DNA of 42,086 nucleotides. It comes from Alistipes sp. GTDB lineage: Bacteria; Bacteroidota; Bacteroidia; Bacteroidales; Rikenellaceae. The DNA is taken from the NCBI GenBank assembly GCA_017629145.1, contig JAGBXR010000001.1:1-42086 (forward strand), read 5' to 3'. Shown one piece after another: positions 7,930 through 17,936 of the stretch. Every line of letters starts with the position of its first letter. Position 1 is the stretch's first letter. Under the pieces are notes generated by a model. That model searched no databases, was not told the DNA's origin, and worked only from the letters and a program-made list of their open reading frames with translations. A program made the position numbers and the translations under genes.

Positions 7930-10292
7930 TATCTCTCGGTATAAATTCGCTTAATACGTGCCGACAACGAGGTCATAACCTCGTAGCTGATGGTATCGAG
8001 TACACGAGCCATATCGTTGAGCGTATTACCCTCCTCGGCCGAGAATATCGTAACCTTATCGCCAACCTCGACACCCTCGATGCCCGTAAGGTCAATCATC
8101 ATACTATCCATACATACGCGACCGATAATCGGAGCCTTCGCTCCACGTACCAGCACGTTCCAACGACCATTGCCCAGATGGCGATCCATACCGTCGGCAT
8201 AGCCGATAGGGATGGTCGCAATGAGACTATCACGCTCCAGACGCGCTGCGCGGCCATAGCCAACACTCTCACCTGCACGCAACTGCTTGAGCTGTACGAT
8301 GCGCGTGCTGAGCGTCGCTACCTGTATAAGGTTGTCGTTATGCTCGTAACTTAAGCCATAGAGGCCCAAACCCAAGCGACACATATCGAAATGCGCTTCG
8401 TGGTGGCGCTCTATAGCTGCCGAGTTGGCCAAATGGCGCAACGGACGGTAGTCGAGCCACTCGATAAGCTGTGAGCTCATAAAGTCGAAGAGCGATATCT
8501 GTCGGCGTGTGAACTCATCCTCGGCCTCGACATCGGCGCAGCTCAAATGCGAGAAGACCGATGCTATTCGCAACGATGTATCGGCGTGCACTGCACGACC
8601 CAGCGTATCGATATCATCCTCCATAAAGCCGAGGCGGTGCATACCCGTATCGAGTTTGATGTGGATGGGATAGTTGTCGCGGTGGGCACGATGCACGGCA
8701 CGGCGGAACTCATCCAACGAGTGGAAGCTATAGATCTCTGGCTCGAGATCGTGCGAGATCATCACATCGAAGCTATCCTGATCGGCATTGAGCACAACGA
8801 TAGGCATTGTGATACCCTTCGAGCGAAGAGCAACACCCTCGTCGGCAAAGGCTACAGCCAGGTACTTGACACCCTCGTGCTGCAACATACGCGCTACATC
8901 GACATCACCCATACCATAGCTCCACGCCTTGACCATAGCCACTATAGGATGGTAGGCGGGAAGATGGCGACGGAAGTAGTTCAAATTCTTTTTCATAGCC
9001 GCGAGGTCTACCTCGAGAGTTGTGGTATGCGTGCGTCGCTCCAACAATCGGCTGAGACGCTCGAAACGGCTATCTCGGCTACCCTTGACCAGGATAACCG
9101 ACGATGCCCAACGCTCGCGATCGAAGTTTTCGATAAGCTCCTCGGTAGTAAAGTAGAACGACGAGGTGCGGTCGAACAACGCACGGTACGACATAATATT
9201 CTCGCCAACACCGATAAGATGATCTACGCCAGCCTTCCTGACAGCCTCGGCGATACGGCCATAGAGCTCATCCGAAGGCATACCGCTCTGCTGGATATCC
9301 GAGATGACAGCAACACGACGACGACCCATAGACTGCACGTGAAGTGCATCCAACGCGACAAGCACCGAGTTGATATCGGAGTTGTACGTGTCATCGATAA
9401 TCATCGAGCCATCGATACCCTCCTTGAGTTCGAGGCGCATAGCTACGTTTGCCGAGAAGACGGCCTCGTCGACATCGTATCCCAGGTAGCGCATAAGCGA
9501 GGCTACGTGGCAAGCATCGACAATCAGAGCATCGCTGAGCTCCAACAAATCCTCGACAGCCTCCGCGCTGCTATCGATAAGTTCTCGGTCGCCATAGCGC
9601 TCTTTGATACGGCGAGCCAGCGATCTGTACTCACTACTATATATAATTGTGCTGGCTCGCTTGGCAAGCAACAGCTTTTCGTCAATCTTCTGCTCTGTAG
9701 AGCTGAAATTCACCGAATGGGCATCGCCAATCGATGTGAACACCACAATATCGGGACGAATCATTGCCTCGAGACGCTCCATCTCGCCAGGCTCCGAGAT
9801 ACCAGCCTCGATGAAGGCTACCTCCTCCTCGCCCTCGAGCATAAGCAACGAAAGAGCCACACCGAGCTGCGAGTTGTAGCTCTTGGGCGATGCGAACGAA
9901 CGCACCGTATCGGGCATTGAGCGCGAAGCCCACTCCTTGACAATCGTCTTGCCGTTGGAGCCTGTGATGGCAACTACCCTACCCTCGAAGTGTGCACGAT
10001 GGTGAGCAGCCAAACGCTGAAGAGCCGCAATCGTAGAGTCTACGACAACCATACCGCAGCCCTTAATCTCGACCGAGACCTCTCGCTCGACAATAAAGGC
10101 ACGCACACCACGCTGAAGCATTCGCTCTATATAGTTGTGACCATCGTGGTTCTTGCCATCGATTGCTGCAAAGACCACATCCTGCGACGACAGAAGGCTA
10201 CGCGAATCGGTGGCAATGCCTCGCACAGCAAGGTCGCTACCGACAAGTCGACCGCCAATAATCGTAGCTATTTCCGATAATAAGTAGTTCAT
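7929..10292 (-). CDS. Bifunctional UDP-MurNAc-tripeptide--D-Ala-D-Ala ligase / alanine racemase (MurF-Alr fusion)
   Basis: The first about 415 residues are MurF: GSNGKT ATP-binding loop (111-116), EAGISEPGEM (the usual EMG region), and IIDDTYNSD. The second part is a fold-type III alanine racemase: the pyridoxal-phosphate lysine is in VAMVKAWSYGMG (Lys455), followed by KLDTGMHRLGF, a GLYGLSY segment and the RVCMDSMMIDL segment near the second active site. One polypeptide can thus make D-Ala and add D-Ala-D-Ala to the peptidoglycan precursor. This fusion is known in Bacteroidetes. The ATG at 10292 is chosen; a TTG at 10304 would add four residues. It follows mutS2 by 15 bp. Confidence 0.96.
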   Translation of the reverse strand: MNYLLSEIATIIGGRLVGSDLAVRGIATDSRSLLSSQDVVFAAIDGKNHDGHNYIERMLQRGVRAFIVEREVSVEIKGCGMVVVDSTIAALQRLAAHHRAHFEGRVVAITGSNGKTIVKEWASRSMPDTVRSFASPKSYNSQLGVALSLLMLEGEEEVAFIEAGISEPGEMERLEAMIRPDIVVFTSIGDAHSVNFSSTEQKIDEKLLLAKRASTIIYSSEYRSLARRIKERYGDRELIDSSAEAVEDLLELSDALIVDACHVASLMRYLGYDVDEAVFSANVAMRLELKEGIDGSMIIDDTYNSDINSVLVALDALHVQSMGRRRVAVISDIQQSGMPSDELYGRIAEAVRKAGVDHLIGVGENIMSYRALFDRTSSFYFTTEELIENFDRERWASSVILVKGSRDSRFERLSRLLERRTHTTTLEVDLAAMKKNLNYFRRHLPAYHPIVAMVKAWSYGMGDVDVARMLQHEGVKYLAVAFADEGVALRSKGITMPIVVLNADQDSFDVMISHDLEPEIYSFHSLDEFRRAVHRAHRDNYPIHIKLDTGMHRLGFMEDDIDTLGRAVHADTSLRIASVFSHLSCADVEAEDEFTRRQISLFDFMSSQLIEWLDYRPLRHLANSAAIERHHEAHFDMCRLGLGLYGLSYEHNDNLIQVATLSTRIVQLKQLRAGESVGYGRAARLERDSLIATIPIGYADGMDRHLGNGRWNVLVRGAKAPIIGRVCMDSMMIDLTGIEGVEVGDKVTIFSAEEGNTLNDMARVLDTISYEVMTSLSARIKRIYTER

Positions 10293-10307
10293 ATCACTTA
10301 TCAATTG

Positions 10308-12800
10308 CTATTCACCCTTAAACCTTACGACAGTGATGCCGGCACCTCCGCGATCGGCGTGATCGTCGGCAACACTCGCCACATCTCGCACAGTACGCAA
10401 GTAGCGACGTATCTCCTCCTTGAGTGCACCTGTACCCTTGCCGTGGAGAATCGTGACACCCGACACGCCCACCATAAGTGCATCGTCAATCAAATCCTCG
10501 ACAGCCTCTAAAGCCTCCGAAGCACGCATACCGCGCACATCGATGCTATCGCGGAAGTTGAGCTTGCGCTCACGTATATCTACCGAGACAACCGTACGTG
10601 CAGTTGTAGGTCGCGTAGCTTGCTTGAACTCCGACGAAGAGATTAGTTTAAGACGCGACTTCTCGACCATAATCATCATCTGACCGAATGCCACCTGCGC
10701 CTTGCCGCCCTTGATCATCTGCACCACACCCGGCACATCCTGACCATCAATCTTCACCTTCGAGCCTACCTCGATAGGTTGCACGACCTCTGTCTTTGTT
10801 ACCACTGGCTGCTCTACACCCCTCTCTCGCTCGGCGGCGCGCTGCTCTCGACGCTCTCGGCGGCGTGACAGACGCTCCATCTCGCGTTCGATACGATCAT
10901 CGGCTGCCTTGCTGCCATCGGTGACACCCTCGGCAAAGACCTCAAGTTCCTTACGTGCCATACGCGTGAGCTCCTTCTCGGCCTGCGCCTCACGGATTGT
11001 GCGAATCGTATTCTCGATAGTGCGGTTGGCATTCGAGATCATCTCCTCGGCCTCGCGTCGTGCCTTATCAAGAATTGCCTTGCGCTCATCCTTAATACTC
11101 TGAAGCCTGTCGCTATAGGTCTGCTCCAATTGCTCGACCTTGCGGTCTGTAACACGTATACGATCACGCTTCTCGGCCCAATAGCGCTTGTCTCGAGCAA
11201 TCTCGCGAAGCTGCTTCTCGAGGTTGATGTGATCCTCGCCAGCAAGCTCCATAGCGCTGCGCACCACATCCTCCGGAAGACCCGTTTTTCGGGCAATCTC
11301 GATAGCAAACGAACTGCCCGGCTTACCCATCTCTAAACTGAATAATGGGCGTATCTGCTTAACATCAAACGACATAGCGCCATTAGCTACGCCATCGTGA
11401 CGCGAAGCGAAGTATTTTATATTTGCATAATGCGTCGTAATAACGCCATAGCATCCCTTGTTAACGAAACGCTCCAGGATAGCCTCCGAGATAGCACCAC
11501 CAATCGTGGGTTCCGTACCCGAGCCAAACTCATCGATAAGAATCATCGTACGAGGCGATGCCTCCTGAAGCATCGACTTCATATTGAGAAGATGCGACGA
11601 ATAGGTCGACAGGTCGTTCTCCATAGACTGCTGATCGCCGATGTCGATCATCAGCGAGTCGAACAACGGAAACTCCGAATTCTCGAGCACTGGCACAAGG
11701 AATCCGCACTGCACCATATACTGAAGGATGCCAGTAGTTTTGAGACATACCGACTTACCGCCAGCATTAGGCCCCGAGATAACGAGAATGCGTCGCTCGG
11801 CATTAAGCTCCATATCGAGCGGCACTATCTCCTTGTTCTGCGCCTTAAGCGTCTGCTCTAACAACGGATGGCGCGCCTTGCGCAACACCAAACGTCCGTC
11901 TGTAGAGATGATTGGTCGCACAGCACCATAGGCCAACGCCCAACGCGCCTTGGCACGCAGAGCATCTATGTGAGTAAGGAAAACCTCGATACGCGACAGA
12001 CCCTCAATGTCGCCACGCAGAAGCGCGGTAAGTTCAGTGAGAATGCGCACAACCTCTCGCTTCTCCTCATACTCCAACTCGCGAAGCTCGTTGTTGAGCT
12101 CGACAACCTCGACCGGCTCGATATAGAACGTACGTCCCGTAGCCGACTCATCGTGGATAAATCCCGAAATCTTGCGCTTATTTGCCGCAGCAACCGGAAT
12201 CACAGCGTGGCCGTCACGTATAGAGATCATCGCATCGGCCTCGACAATACCCGAAGCCTTTGCACGTTGCAACACCTGCTGCAAGCGCTTTGCCACCTGA
12301 CCTTCGTGTTCGCGTATGGCACGTCGCAACGATGCAAGCTCGGAAGATGCTGAAGAGCGCACCTCTCCCTTCTCGTCGACAACGCGCTCAATGGCGGCCA
12401 ACAACTCGGGGAAGAGCTCCACGCCCGAGGCCAGTTTACGAAGCATCGGATAGCTATCCTCCCTGCGCGACATCACGAAGCGCACGATTGTGGATGCCGA
12501 ACGCAGTGCACGGCTCAACACCACACACTCCTCTGCGCCGAGGTATGCACCCTCAACTGCAGCCTTATCTACAATATGACGTATATCCTCCTGCTCGCCA
12601 ATCTCGGCACCCGGCTCCATAGATATCACCGTGCGCATCTCGTCGGCGAGACGCAAGCGGCGCTCAACCTCGCTCTGCGAACGCGAGAAGCCCTCGGCTT
12701 CGATGAGCTCTCGCGCCGACTGCATTGAACAAGAATCGACAATCTGCGTACGTATACGGTCGAAGCCAACCTTTGTCTCGAAATTTGAAGGATATATCAT
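10308..12800 (-). CDS. mutS2: MutS2 family protein (endonuclease MutS2 / ribosome-rescue type)
   Basis: The product (830 residues) has the MutS core ATPase with Walker A GPNAGGKS (about 343-350) and Walker B LIDEFGSGTE (about 421-430). It then has a long charged coiled coil (about 520-640), a KOW-like turn and a C-terminal Smr domain with DVRGMRASEAL and HGKGTGAL. No mismatch-recognition N-terminal domain is present, which separates it from MutS1. The family acts in recombination suppression and, in some bacteria, in splitting collided ribosomes. The ATG at 12800 is chosen over a GTG one codon upstream. It lies 27 bp after the MCE gene. Confidence 0.96.
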   Translation of the reverse strand: MIYPSNFETKVGFDRIRTQIVDSCSMQSARELIEAEGFSRSQSEVERRLRLADEMRTVISMEPGAEIGEQEDIRHIVDKAAVEGAYLGAEECVVLSRALRSASTIVRFVMSRREDSYPMLRKLASGVELFPELLAAIERVVDEKGEVRSSASSELASLRRAIREHEGQVAKRLQQVLQRAKASGIVEADAMISIRDGHAVIPVAAANKRKISGFIHDESATGRTFYIEPVEVVELNNELRELEYEEKREVVRILTELTALLRGDIEGLSRIEVFLTHIDALRAKARWALAYGAVRPIISTDGRLVLRKARHPLLEQTLKAQNKEIVPLDMELNAERRILVISGPNAGGKSVCLKTTGILQYMVQCGFLVPVLENSEFPLFDSLMIDIGDQQSMENDLSTYSSHLLNMKSMLQEASPRTMILIDEFGSGTEPTIGGAISEAILERFVNKGCYGVITTHYANIKYFASRHDGVANGAMSFDVKQIRPLFSLEMGKPGSSFAIEIARKTGLPEDVVRSAMELAGEDHINLEKQLREIARDKRYWAEKRDRIRVTDRKVEQLEQTYSDRLQSIKDERKAILDKARREAEEMISNANRTIENTIRTIREAQAEKELTRMARKELEVFAEGVTDGSKAADDRIEREMERLSRRRERREQRAAERERGVEQPVVTKTEVVQPIEVGSKVKIDGQDVPGVVQMIKGGKAQVAFGQMMIMVEKSRLKLISSSEFKQATRPTTARTVVSVDIRERKLNFRDSIDVRGMRASEALEAVEDLIDDALMVGVSGVTILHGKGTGALKEEIRRYLRTVRDVASVADDHADRGGAGITVVRFKGE

Positions 12801-12827
12801 CACTCTGGCAAGTCCTCTTATTTATTG

Positions 12828-13823
12828 TTATTCGCTTACCTCAATCTCTGCTACCTCACCATTCTTGGCAGCCTTCTTTGCTGCCTTTGCAGCCTTCTTT
12901 GCCTCCTTCTCGGCGATTTGAGCCTCCGACTTACCGAAGAGCGAGAAGTGGACATAGCGCATTGGATGAGCCTTCAAATCCTCGAGCAATACTGCGAGAT
13001 TCTCGCCAGCTGCATTGAGAGAAGTATAAAGGTTGTCATCAGTAAGAAGCTTACCCACCGAGCCCTGACCCTCATCAATAGATGCGAGGATTGAGTTGAT
13101 TGAGCTAACAGCACCCGACAGCTGACCTACGAAATCAGCCTCGGCAATGTCGGTCGTAAGCTGATCTACGTTGCTGAGCATAGACTCAATGCGACCAGTA
13201 TTGGCTGCGAGTGTCGAGGTGAATGTGTTCAAATCAGCCATCACACTCTCGATATCCGATGCCGAGCTATTGATGATACCATTGATAGATGAGGTCATCG
13301 ACTCGAGGTTAGCCACAAGCTGTGTGATAGCTGTACTGTTGCCATCGATGAGTTCGTTGACACCCTCAACAGTGCGGCTAAGACCATCGATGAGCTCGCC
13401 ACCCTGCTCGGCAAGTGTTGCAAGCATATCGGGCTTCATACGACCGGCCAACACTGCACCGTCCTGAATGCAATCCGCTGCATCGCCCTGAAGAATGGTG
13501 ATCTGCATACCACCCATAAGACCAGCCGACGCGATCTCGGCGATAGAGTTAGATGGGATCATCTTAGTGTAGCCGTTCTCGATAGCAATCTCTACCTTTA
13601 CACTGTCACCAATAAGCTCGATATCGCGCACGTTACCCACAGCCACACCGCGCATATTGACACGTGATGACTCCATAAGACCTGTCACATCCTCGAAATA
13701 TACCGAGTAGATGCTGCTCTGCTTGAGTAGATCCTGACCACCCAACCACTTGATACCCCACCAAGATACACCGATTACGATGATGGCGAAGATTCCAACT
13801 TTAAGTTCTCTGTTAAATTTCAT
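12828..13823 (-). CDS. MCE family (MlaD-like) lipid-transport substrate-binding protein
   Basis: An N-terminal anchor helix (residues 9-27) is followed by a single MCE domain (about 38-115; EDVTGLMESSRVNMRGVAVG is diagnostic). A long helical, Ser/Asn-rich region with repeated spacing (about 120-290) and a Lys/Ala-rich tail close the protein. MCE proteins form rings in the periplasm and move phospholipids between the membranes together with MlaE/MlaF permease and ATPase. Those partner genes are not in the window. The helical tail may form a channel extending from the ring (inference). It follows the amidase gene by 34 bp. Confidence 0.94.
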   Translation of the reverse strand: MKFNRELKVGIFAIIVIGVSWWGIKWLGGQDLLKQSSIYSVYFEDVTGLMESSRVNMRGVAVGNVRDIELIGDSVKVEIAIENGYTKMIPSNSIAEIASAGLMGGMQITILQGDAADCIQDGAVLAGRMKPDMLATLAEQGGELIDGLSRTVEGVNELIDGNSTAITQLVANLESMTSSINGIINSSASDIESVMADLNTFTSTLAANTGRIESMLSNVDQLTTDIAEADFVGQLSGAVSSINSILASIDEGQGSVGKLLTDDNLYTSLNAAGENLAVLLEDLKAHPMRYVHFSLFGKSEAQIAEKEAKKAAKAAKKAAKNGEVAEIEVSE

Positions 13824-13857
13824 ATCTTAAATCTTTATTTTGTTTCACATCTGTTAT

Positions 13858-14982
13858 CTATTTCACAAGTTTACCAGCCTCATAGCGCACAACATAGGCA
13901 TCCTTGAAGCTCTTGCGCACCTCTGCCAAATCGCTCTTTGCCTCTTCGGCCGAAGCATAGCTTCCGAAGCAATATTTGTAGCACCACGAACCAGTGCCCA
14001 TAACCAGCATCACACGACCACGATAACTCTTGAACTGCGAATCATTGATGTTGACCTTTGTTTTGCTTGATATAAGCTGAATGGTATATCCTGCACCCGA
14101 AGCATCCTTAACATCCTGCTTCACGGACTCCTTAGAAGCTGTCGACTGCGTTGATTGCTCCTGCTCGGCACCAGCATCGGCATACTCGCCAGCAGCATCC
14201 AGACCCTTGATAAAGTAGACGATAGCATCGCTGATAGCTCCAGCTACCTCCTTCTTACCCTTATCCGAAGCCAAATACTTTAGCTCCTCGGGATTTGACA
14301 TATAGCCAGTCTCGACCAGTGCTCCAGGGCCCTCGAGATAGTAAAGCAGAGTCCATACCACACTATCGAAGACACCACGATCGTTGAGACCCAGGCTCTT
14401 GAAGTTGTTGCACAGCACACGCGCAAAATTGCGATTGCGAGGCTCGTTATCGAGCTGTCGTGCAAGAGCAAGCATAAAACCCATAGAGCTGCGATCGATA
14501 TTCTCGATATCGATATAATCACCCTCATCAGCAAAACTGTTAGCCTTCTTCTTATTGTAGTTTAGCACCTTATCGTTGAGCGAGAGTATCCATACCTCAC
14601 CACCACGCACAGCCGTATTATCGTGCGCATTGGCGTGGATGCCCACCGTAAGATCTGCGCCTTTGCGGTTGGCAAACTCGGCACGCATACGGTTGTCGAT
14701 ATCGCGATTGGCATCATACATCGAGTCGCACGAGCGAGTGAGGTAGACAACCAGGTCGGGCATCTTCTTCGCAAGCTGATTGCGCACTTCGAGTGCCACG
14801 TCAAGGTTGAGTGTCTTCTCGTATATCTTGCCAGCAGCCTTACCAGGGCGTGAGCCTCCGTGACCAGGATCGAGCACAACGACACGCTTACGCTTCTCGG
14901 GAGCAACATTTTCGCTCTCGGTAGCGTTTACCACAACGGGAAGGAGTATACCAATTAGTATCGCTATTATGAGTTTTCTCAT
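13858..14982 (-). CDS. N-acetylmuramoyl-L-alanine amidase with C-terminal SPOR domain
   Basis: A signal peptide (residues 1-20) precedes an Amidase_3 zinc domain. Ligands are visible as His41 in DPGHGG, Glu55 in YEKTLNL and His116 in GIHANAH, with catalytic Glu224 in LVETGYMSN. A low-complexity Gln/Ser linker (about 268-295) leads to a SPOR domain (GYTIQLISSK to the C-terminus) that binds denuded glycan at the septum. Role: cleavage of the peptide stem from glycan during division. It is the first gene of the minus-strand operon and is transcribed divergently from the LptD-like gene. Confidence 0.96.
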   Translation of the reverse strand: MRKLIIAILIGILLPVVVNATESENVAPEKRKRVVVLDPGHGGSRPGKAAGKIYEKTLNLDVALEVRNQLAKKMPDLVVYLTRSCDSMYDANRDIDNRMRAEFANRKGADLTVGIHANAHDNTAVRGGEVWILSLNDKVLNYNKKKANSFADEGDYIDIENIDRSSMGFMLALARQLDNEPRNRNFARVLCNNFKSLGLNDRGVFDSVVWTLLYYLEGPGALVETGYMSNPEELKYLASDKGKKEVAGAISDAIVYFIKGLDAAGEYADAGAEQEQSTQSTASKESVKQDVKDASGAGYTIQLISSKTKVNINDSQFKSYRGRVMLVMGTGSWCYKYCFGSYASAEEAKSDLAEVRKSFKDAYVVRYEAGKLVK

Positions 14983-15011
14983 AAAAAGTAAAAATTATGC
15001 AAAAAATTTAT

Positions 15012-15019
15012 TATCTTTG
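15012..15019 (+). promoter_or_regulatory. Probable -7 box for the LptD-like gene
   Basis: TATCTTTG matches the Bacteroidetes -7 consensus TAnnTTTG. A good -33 TTTG is not seen at the right distance, so strength is uncertain. The predicted start near 15026 gives a leader of about 105 nt. Confidence 0.5.
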
Positions 15020-15084
15020 CAGGTTGTAACCGCACACGCGCAGGAAAACGTCGCAGAGGAGAGTTCTCAACGAGGTTATCCCCT

Positions 15085-15114
15085 GTCGGTTTTGCCGACT
15101 TGTCGGCAAAGATA
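15085..15114 (-). promoter_or_regulatory. Minus-strand -7 box with overlapping palindromes between the divergent amidase and LptD-like genes
   Basis: CAAAGATA at 15107-15114 reads TATCTTTG on the minus strand and can start the amidase operon. Its CAAA is shared with a perfect palindrome, arms TTTGCCGAC at 15091-15099 and GTCGGCAAA at 15102-15110. A second hairpin (GTCGG 15085-15089 with CCGAC 15095-15099) competes for the same bases. The site could be an operator or an RNA switch in the LptD-like leader. No -33 box is visible. Confidence 0.45.
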
Positions 15115-15131
15115 CAAAAAAATATTGAATT

Positions 15132-17903
15132 TTGAGACATTTATTCACAAAATATCTGCCCTCGGCACTACTTGTGGCAATCGTGGCTTCGCTGCTCGGT
15201 GGAGTTGTCGGCGTTGGCGCAAGCGGTTTCGACCTGCTCTACAGCATCGACACCGCAGCAATGCACCGCAGCGCTGCAGCGACTTCAGCTCTGGAGTCAT
15301 CGACTCTCTCGTATGAGCGCAGCACTGCCCCTATCAAGAGCGCAGAGAGCGACTCAACAGAGAATAAGCCCGAGGAGACTCCATCGGCACAACCTGCGCA
15401 GCACACCCACTCCGCCAAGAGCAGTGAGCGTCGCAGAAGCAAGTCGATGTTTAGCGACATTGTAGAGGGTAAGGCCGTAGACTCTGTGGTATTCGATGCA
15501 CGCAGCAAGATGATCTATAGCTACAAGAGCGGTGATGTATCGTACCAGGGTATGAACCTTAAGGCCGACTTTATGCGCGTCGATATGCAGACCAAAGATA
15601 TCTTTGCGCACGGCTACAAAGACTCTGTCGACGGTAAGCCTACACAGTCGCACCCAGAGTTCTCGGATGGCGGTTCGCCATACTCTATGGACACAATCAC
15701 CTACAACCTCGACACTCGCAAGGCAAAGATTAAGGGTATCGCTACACAGCAGGGCGATGGTTGGCTTATTGGCAACGATGTGAAGATGCACCCCGATGAG
15801 AGCATCCACATTGGCGATGGTAAGTACACTACGTGTGATTGTACCGACCACCCCCACTTCTATATCAATATGACGCAGGCCAAGATTATCCCCAACAAGA
15901 AGATCGTCACTGGCTACGCATATCTCGTTATGGAGGATGTACCTATCTACTTCCCAGGTATTCCAGAGGCCTTCTTCCCCATCAACTCCGGCCCAAAATC
16001 TGGTATCTTGATGCCTACATATGGTGAGGACGCAAAGGGTTTCTTCATCCGCGACCTCGGTTACTACTTCAAGCTCGGCGAACATATGGACCTTGCAATC
16101 CGAGGAGGTATCTACACCCTCGGTTCGTGGGAACTCTCGGCAGTATCGCAGTATGTCAAACGATACAAGTTCAAGGGCAACTTCAATCTTCAGTACTCGG
16201 CAATCCGTTCGGGAGAGAAGGGTGAGCCCGACTTTGTACAGCAGAACAACTACAAGATTCAGTGGACACACTCGCAGGATGCCAAAGCAAACCCTGGCTC
16301 GACATTCTCGGCTTCGGTAAACCTTACATCAAGCGGCTATAGCAAATACTCGGCAACTAACGTCGACGACATCCTCGCAACACAAACCAACTCTTCAATC
16401 TCATACTCGAAGAACTGGGAAGGTACGCCATTCTCATTGGCTTTCAATATGGCGGTATCACAGAACTCGAAGGATAAGACAATCGCCGTAACGCTGCCTA
16501 CCATCACGTTCAACGTGGCGAGCTTCAACCCATTCAAGCGTCGCGAGGCTGTAGGTAAGACACGCTGGTATGAGAAGATTAAGATGAGCTACTCGATGAA
16601 GATGACAAACACGGTAAACACCACCGAGGATGAGATCTTCACCAAGGAGACACTTATGAAGATGAAAAACGGTATCCAGCACTCGATACCAGTATCGACA
16701 TCGCTGTCGTTGTTCAACTATATCAACGTCAGCCCATCGTTCAACTATACCGAGAGATGGTACTTTAAGAAGGTGAGCCAGCAGTGGAACGAGGAGACAC
16801 ACAAGGTCGAGACGCTCGAGCCAGAGTATGGTTTCTGGCGTATTTATAACTACAACGCCTCGGTATCAGCCAATACTACCATTTATGGTACGTACACTGC
16901 CAAAAAGAAGACCCGTAAGCTTCAGGCCGTACGTCATACGCTGACGCCAAACATCGGTTTCTCGTATGCGCCCGACTTCAGCCGACAGAAGTATGGTTTC
17001 TACGAGACCGTACAGACCGATACCACAGGTAAGTTCAAGGTATACTCTCCATTTACGGATAACGCCTACGGTGTACCATCAAGCGGTCAGCAACTCGCAC
17101 TGACATTCGGCTTGTCACAGTCGCTCGAGGCGAAGATTCGCACAAAGGATACCGTAAAGAAGATTAAGCTTATCGACCAATTGTCGATTACCGGCTCGTA
17201 TAACTTCCTCGCCGACTCGTTGCGTTTGTCTAATCTACCAATCTCGTTGCGTACGACAATCTACCAGAATATCGGACTTAACCTATCGCTCACGCTCGAT
17301 CCTTACGAGGTATCGCCCGAGGGCGTGCGCTACAACAAACTTATGTGGCGTCGAGGTCTTCCAGGCCGTGTACAGAGTGCTAGCTGGAGTTTTGGTTATA
17401 CGTTTAAGTCGCGCCAGGACAAGAGTCGAACAGCCGGTAACGATATCACATCGTTGCCTGCAGAGTACTTCAACTGCTGGTCGGATCCATATGGCGAGCT
17501 AAACCCTGCTATGCGACGCCAGTGGATGGCTGGACAGTATTACGATTTCTCGATACCGTGGAACTTTGGTTTCAACTATAGTATCAGCTATAATGCACAA
17601 TATGTGAATAACGGAACAACGGGTTATCGCAAGAATATCAACCAGACGATTAACTTCAACGCAAGTGCTACGATTACGCCGAAGACGATGATTACGGCTT
17701 CGACCGGTTATGACTTCACATCTGGCAAGATGTCGATGACTTCAATTACGCTCACACGTGATTTGCACTGCTGGCAGATGTCGTTTACGTGGATTCCATT
17801 CGGCACGCACCGCAGCTGGGCATTCAACATCGGTGTTAAGGCGGCATCACTCGCCGACCTGAAATTCGACAAGAGCGTCACGCAGTACGATAATATGTAC
17901 TAA
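15132..17903 (+). CDS. LPS-assembly protein LptD-like outer-membrane protein
   Basis: The 923-residue product has an N-terminal signal or anchor segment (LLVAIVASLLGGVVGV). A Ser/Ala/Glu-rich linker follows, then an OstA/LptD-type beta-jellyroll (about 110-290, with repeated DxxT/S-Y-x-L-D strands and CDCTDHPHFY). A large C-terminal barrel domain runs from about 300 to the end, rich in alternating aromatic strands. It resembles the Bacteroidetes LptD family, which inserts lipopolysaccharide into the outer leaflet. The frame has no upstream ATG: a TGA lies at 15126, so the start is most likely TTG at 15132, which leaves Arg-His-Leu-Phe-Thr-Lys before the hydrophobic core. A terminator follows at 17937. 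Confidence 0.9.
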   Translation: MRHLFTKYLPSALLVAIVASLLGGVVGVGASGFDLLYSIDTAAMHRSAAATSALESSTLSYERSTAPIKSAESDSTENKPEETPSAQPAQHTHSAKSSERRRSKSMFSDIVEGKAVDSVVFDARSKMIYSYKSGDVSYQGMNLKADFMRVDMQTKDIFAHGYKDSVDGKPTQSHPEFSDGGSPYSMDTITYNLDTRKAKIKGIATQQGDGWLIGNDVKMHPDESIHIGDGKYTTCDCTDHPHFYINMTQAKIIPNKKIVTGYAYLVMEDVPIYFPGIPEAFFPINSGPKSGILMPTYGEDAKGFFIRDLGYYFKLGEHMDLAIRGGIYTLGSWELSAVSQYVKRYKFKGNFNLQYSAIRSGEKGEPDFVQQNNYKIQWTHSQDAKANPGSTFSASVNLTSSGYSKYSATNVDDILATQTNSSISYSKNWEGTPFSLAFNMAVSQNSKDKTIAVTLPTITFNVASFNPFKRREAVGKTRWYEKIKMSYSMKMTNTVNTTEDEIFTKETLMKMKNGIQHSIPVSTSLSLFNYINVSPSFNYTERWYFKKVSQQWNEETHKVETLEPEYGFWRIYNYNASVSANTTIYGTYTAKKKTRKLQAVRHTLTPNIGFSYAPDFSRQKYGFYETVQTDTTGKFKVYSPFTDNAYGVPSSGQQLALTFGLSQSLEAKIRTKDTVKKIKLIDQLSITGSYNFLADSLRLSNLPISLRTTIYQNIGLNLSLTLDPYEVSPEGVRYNKLMWRRGLPGRVQSASWSFGYTFKSRQDKSRTAGNDITSLPAEYFNCWSDPYGELNPAMRRQWMAGQYYDFSIPWNFGFNYSISYNAQYVNNGTTGYRKNINQTINFNASATITPKTMITASTGYDFTSGKMSMTSITLTRDLHCWQMSFTWIPFGTHRSWAFNIGVKAASLADLKFDKSVTQYDNMY

Positions 17904-17936
17904 CCCACGCGGCTTGGTATACATATATTTATATAG

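Noticed and set aside
8547-9920. Plus-strand frame of 457 codons opposite murF-alr
   Set aside because: Antisense shadow of the verified MurF-Alr gene with atypical His/Arg-rich composition; such long shadows occur in GC-balanced genes here.
15354-16271. Minus-strand frame of 305 codons inside the LptD-like gene
   Set aside because: Antisense shadow without a start region, promoter or recognisable domain.
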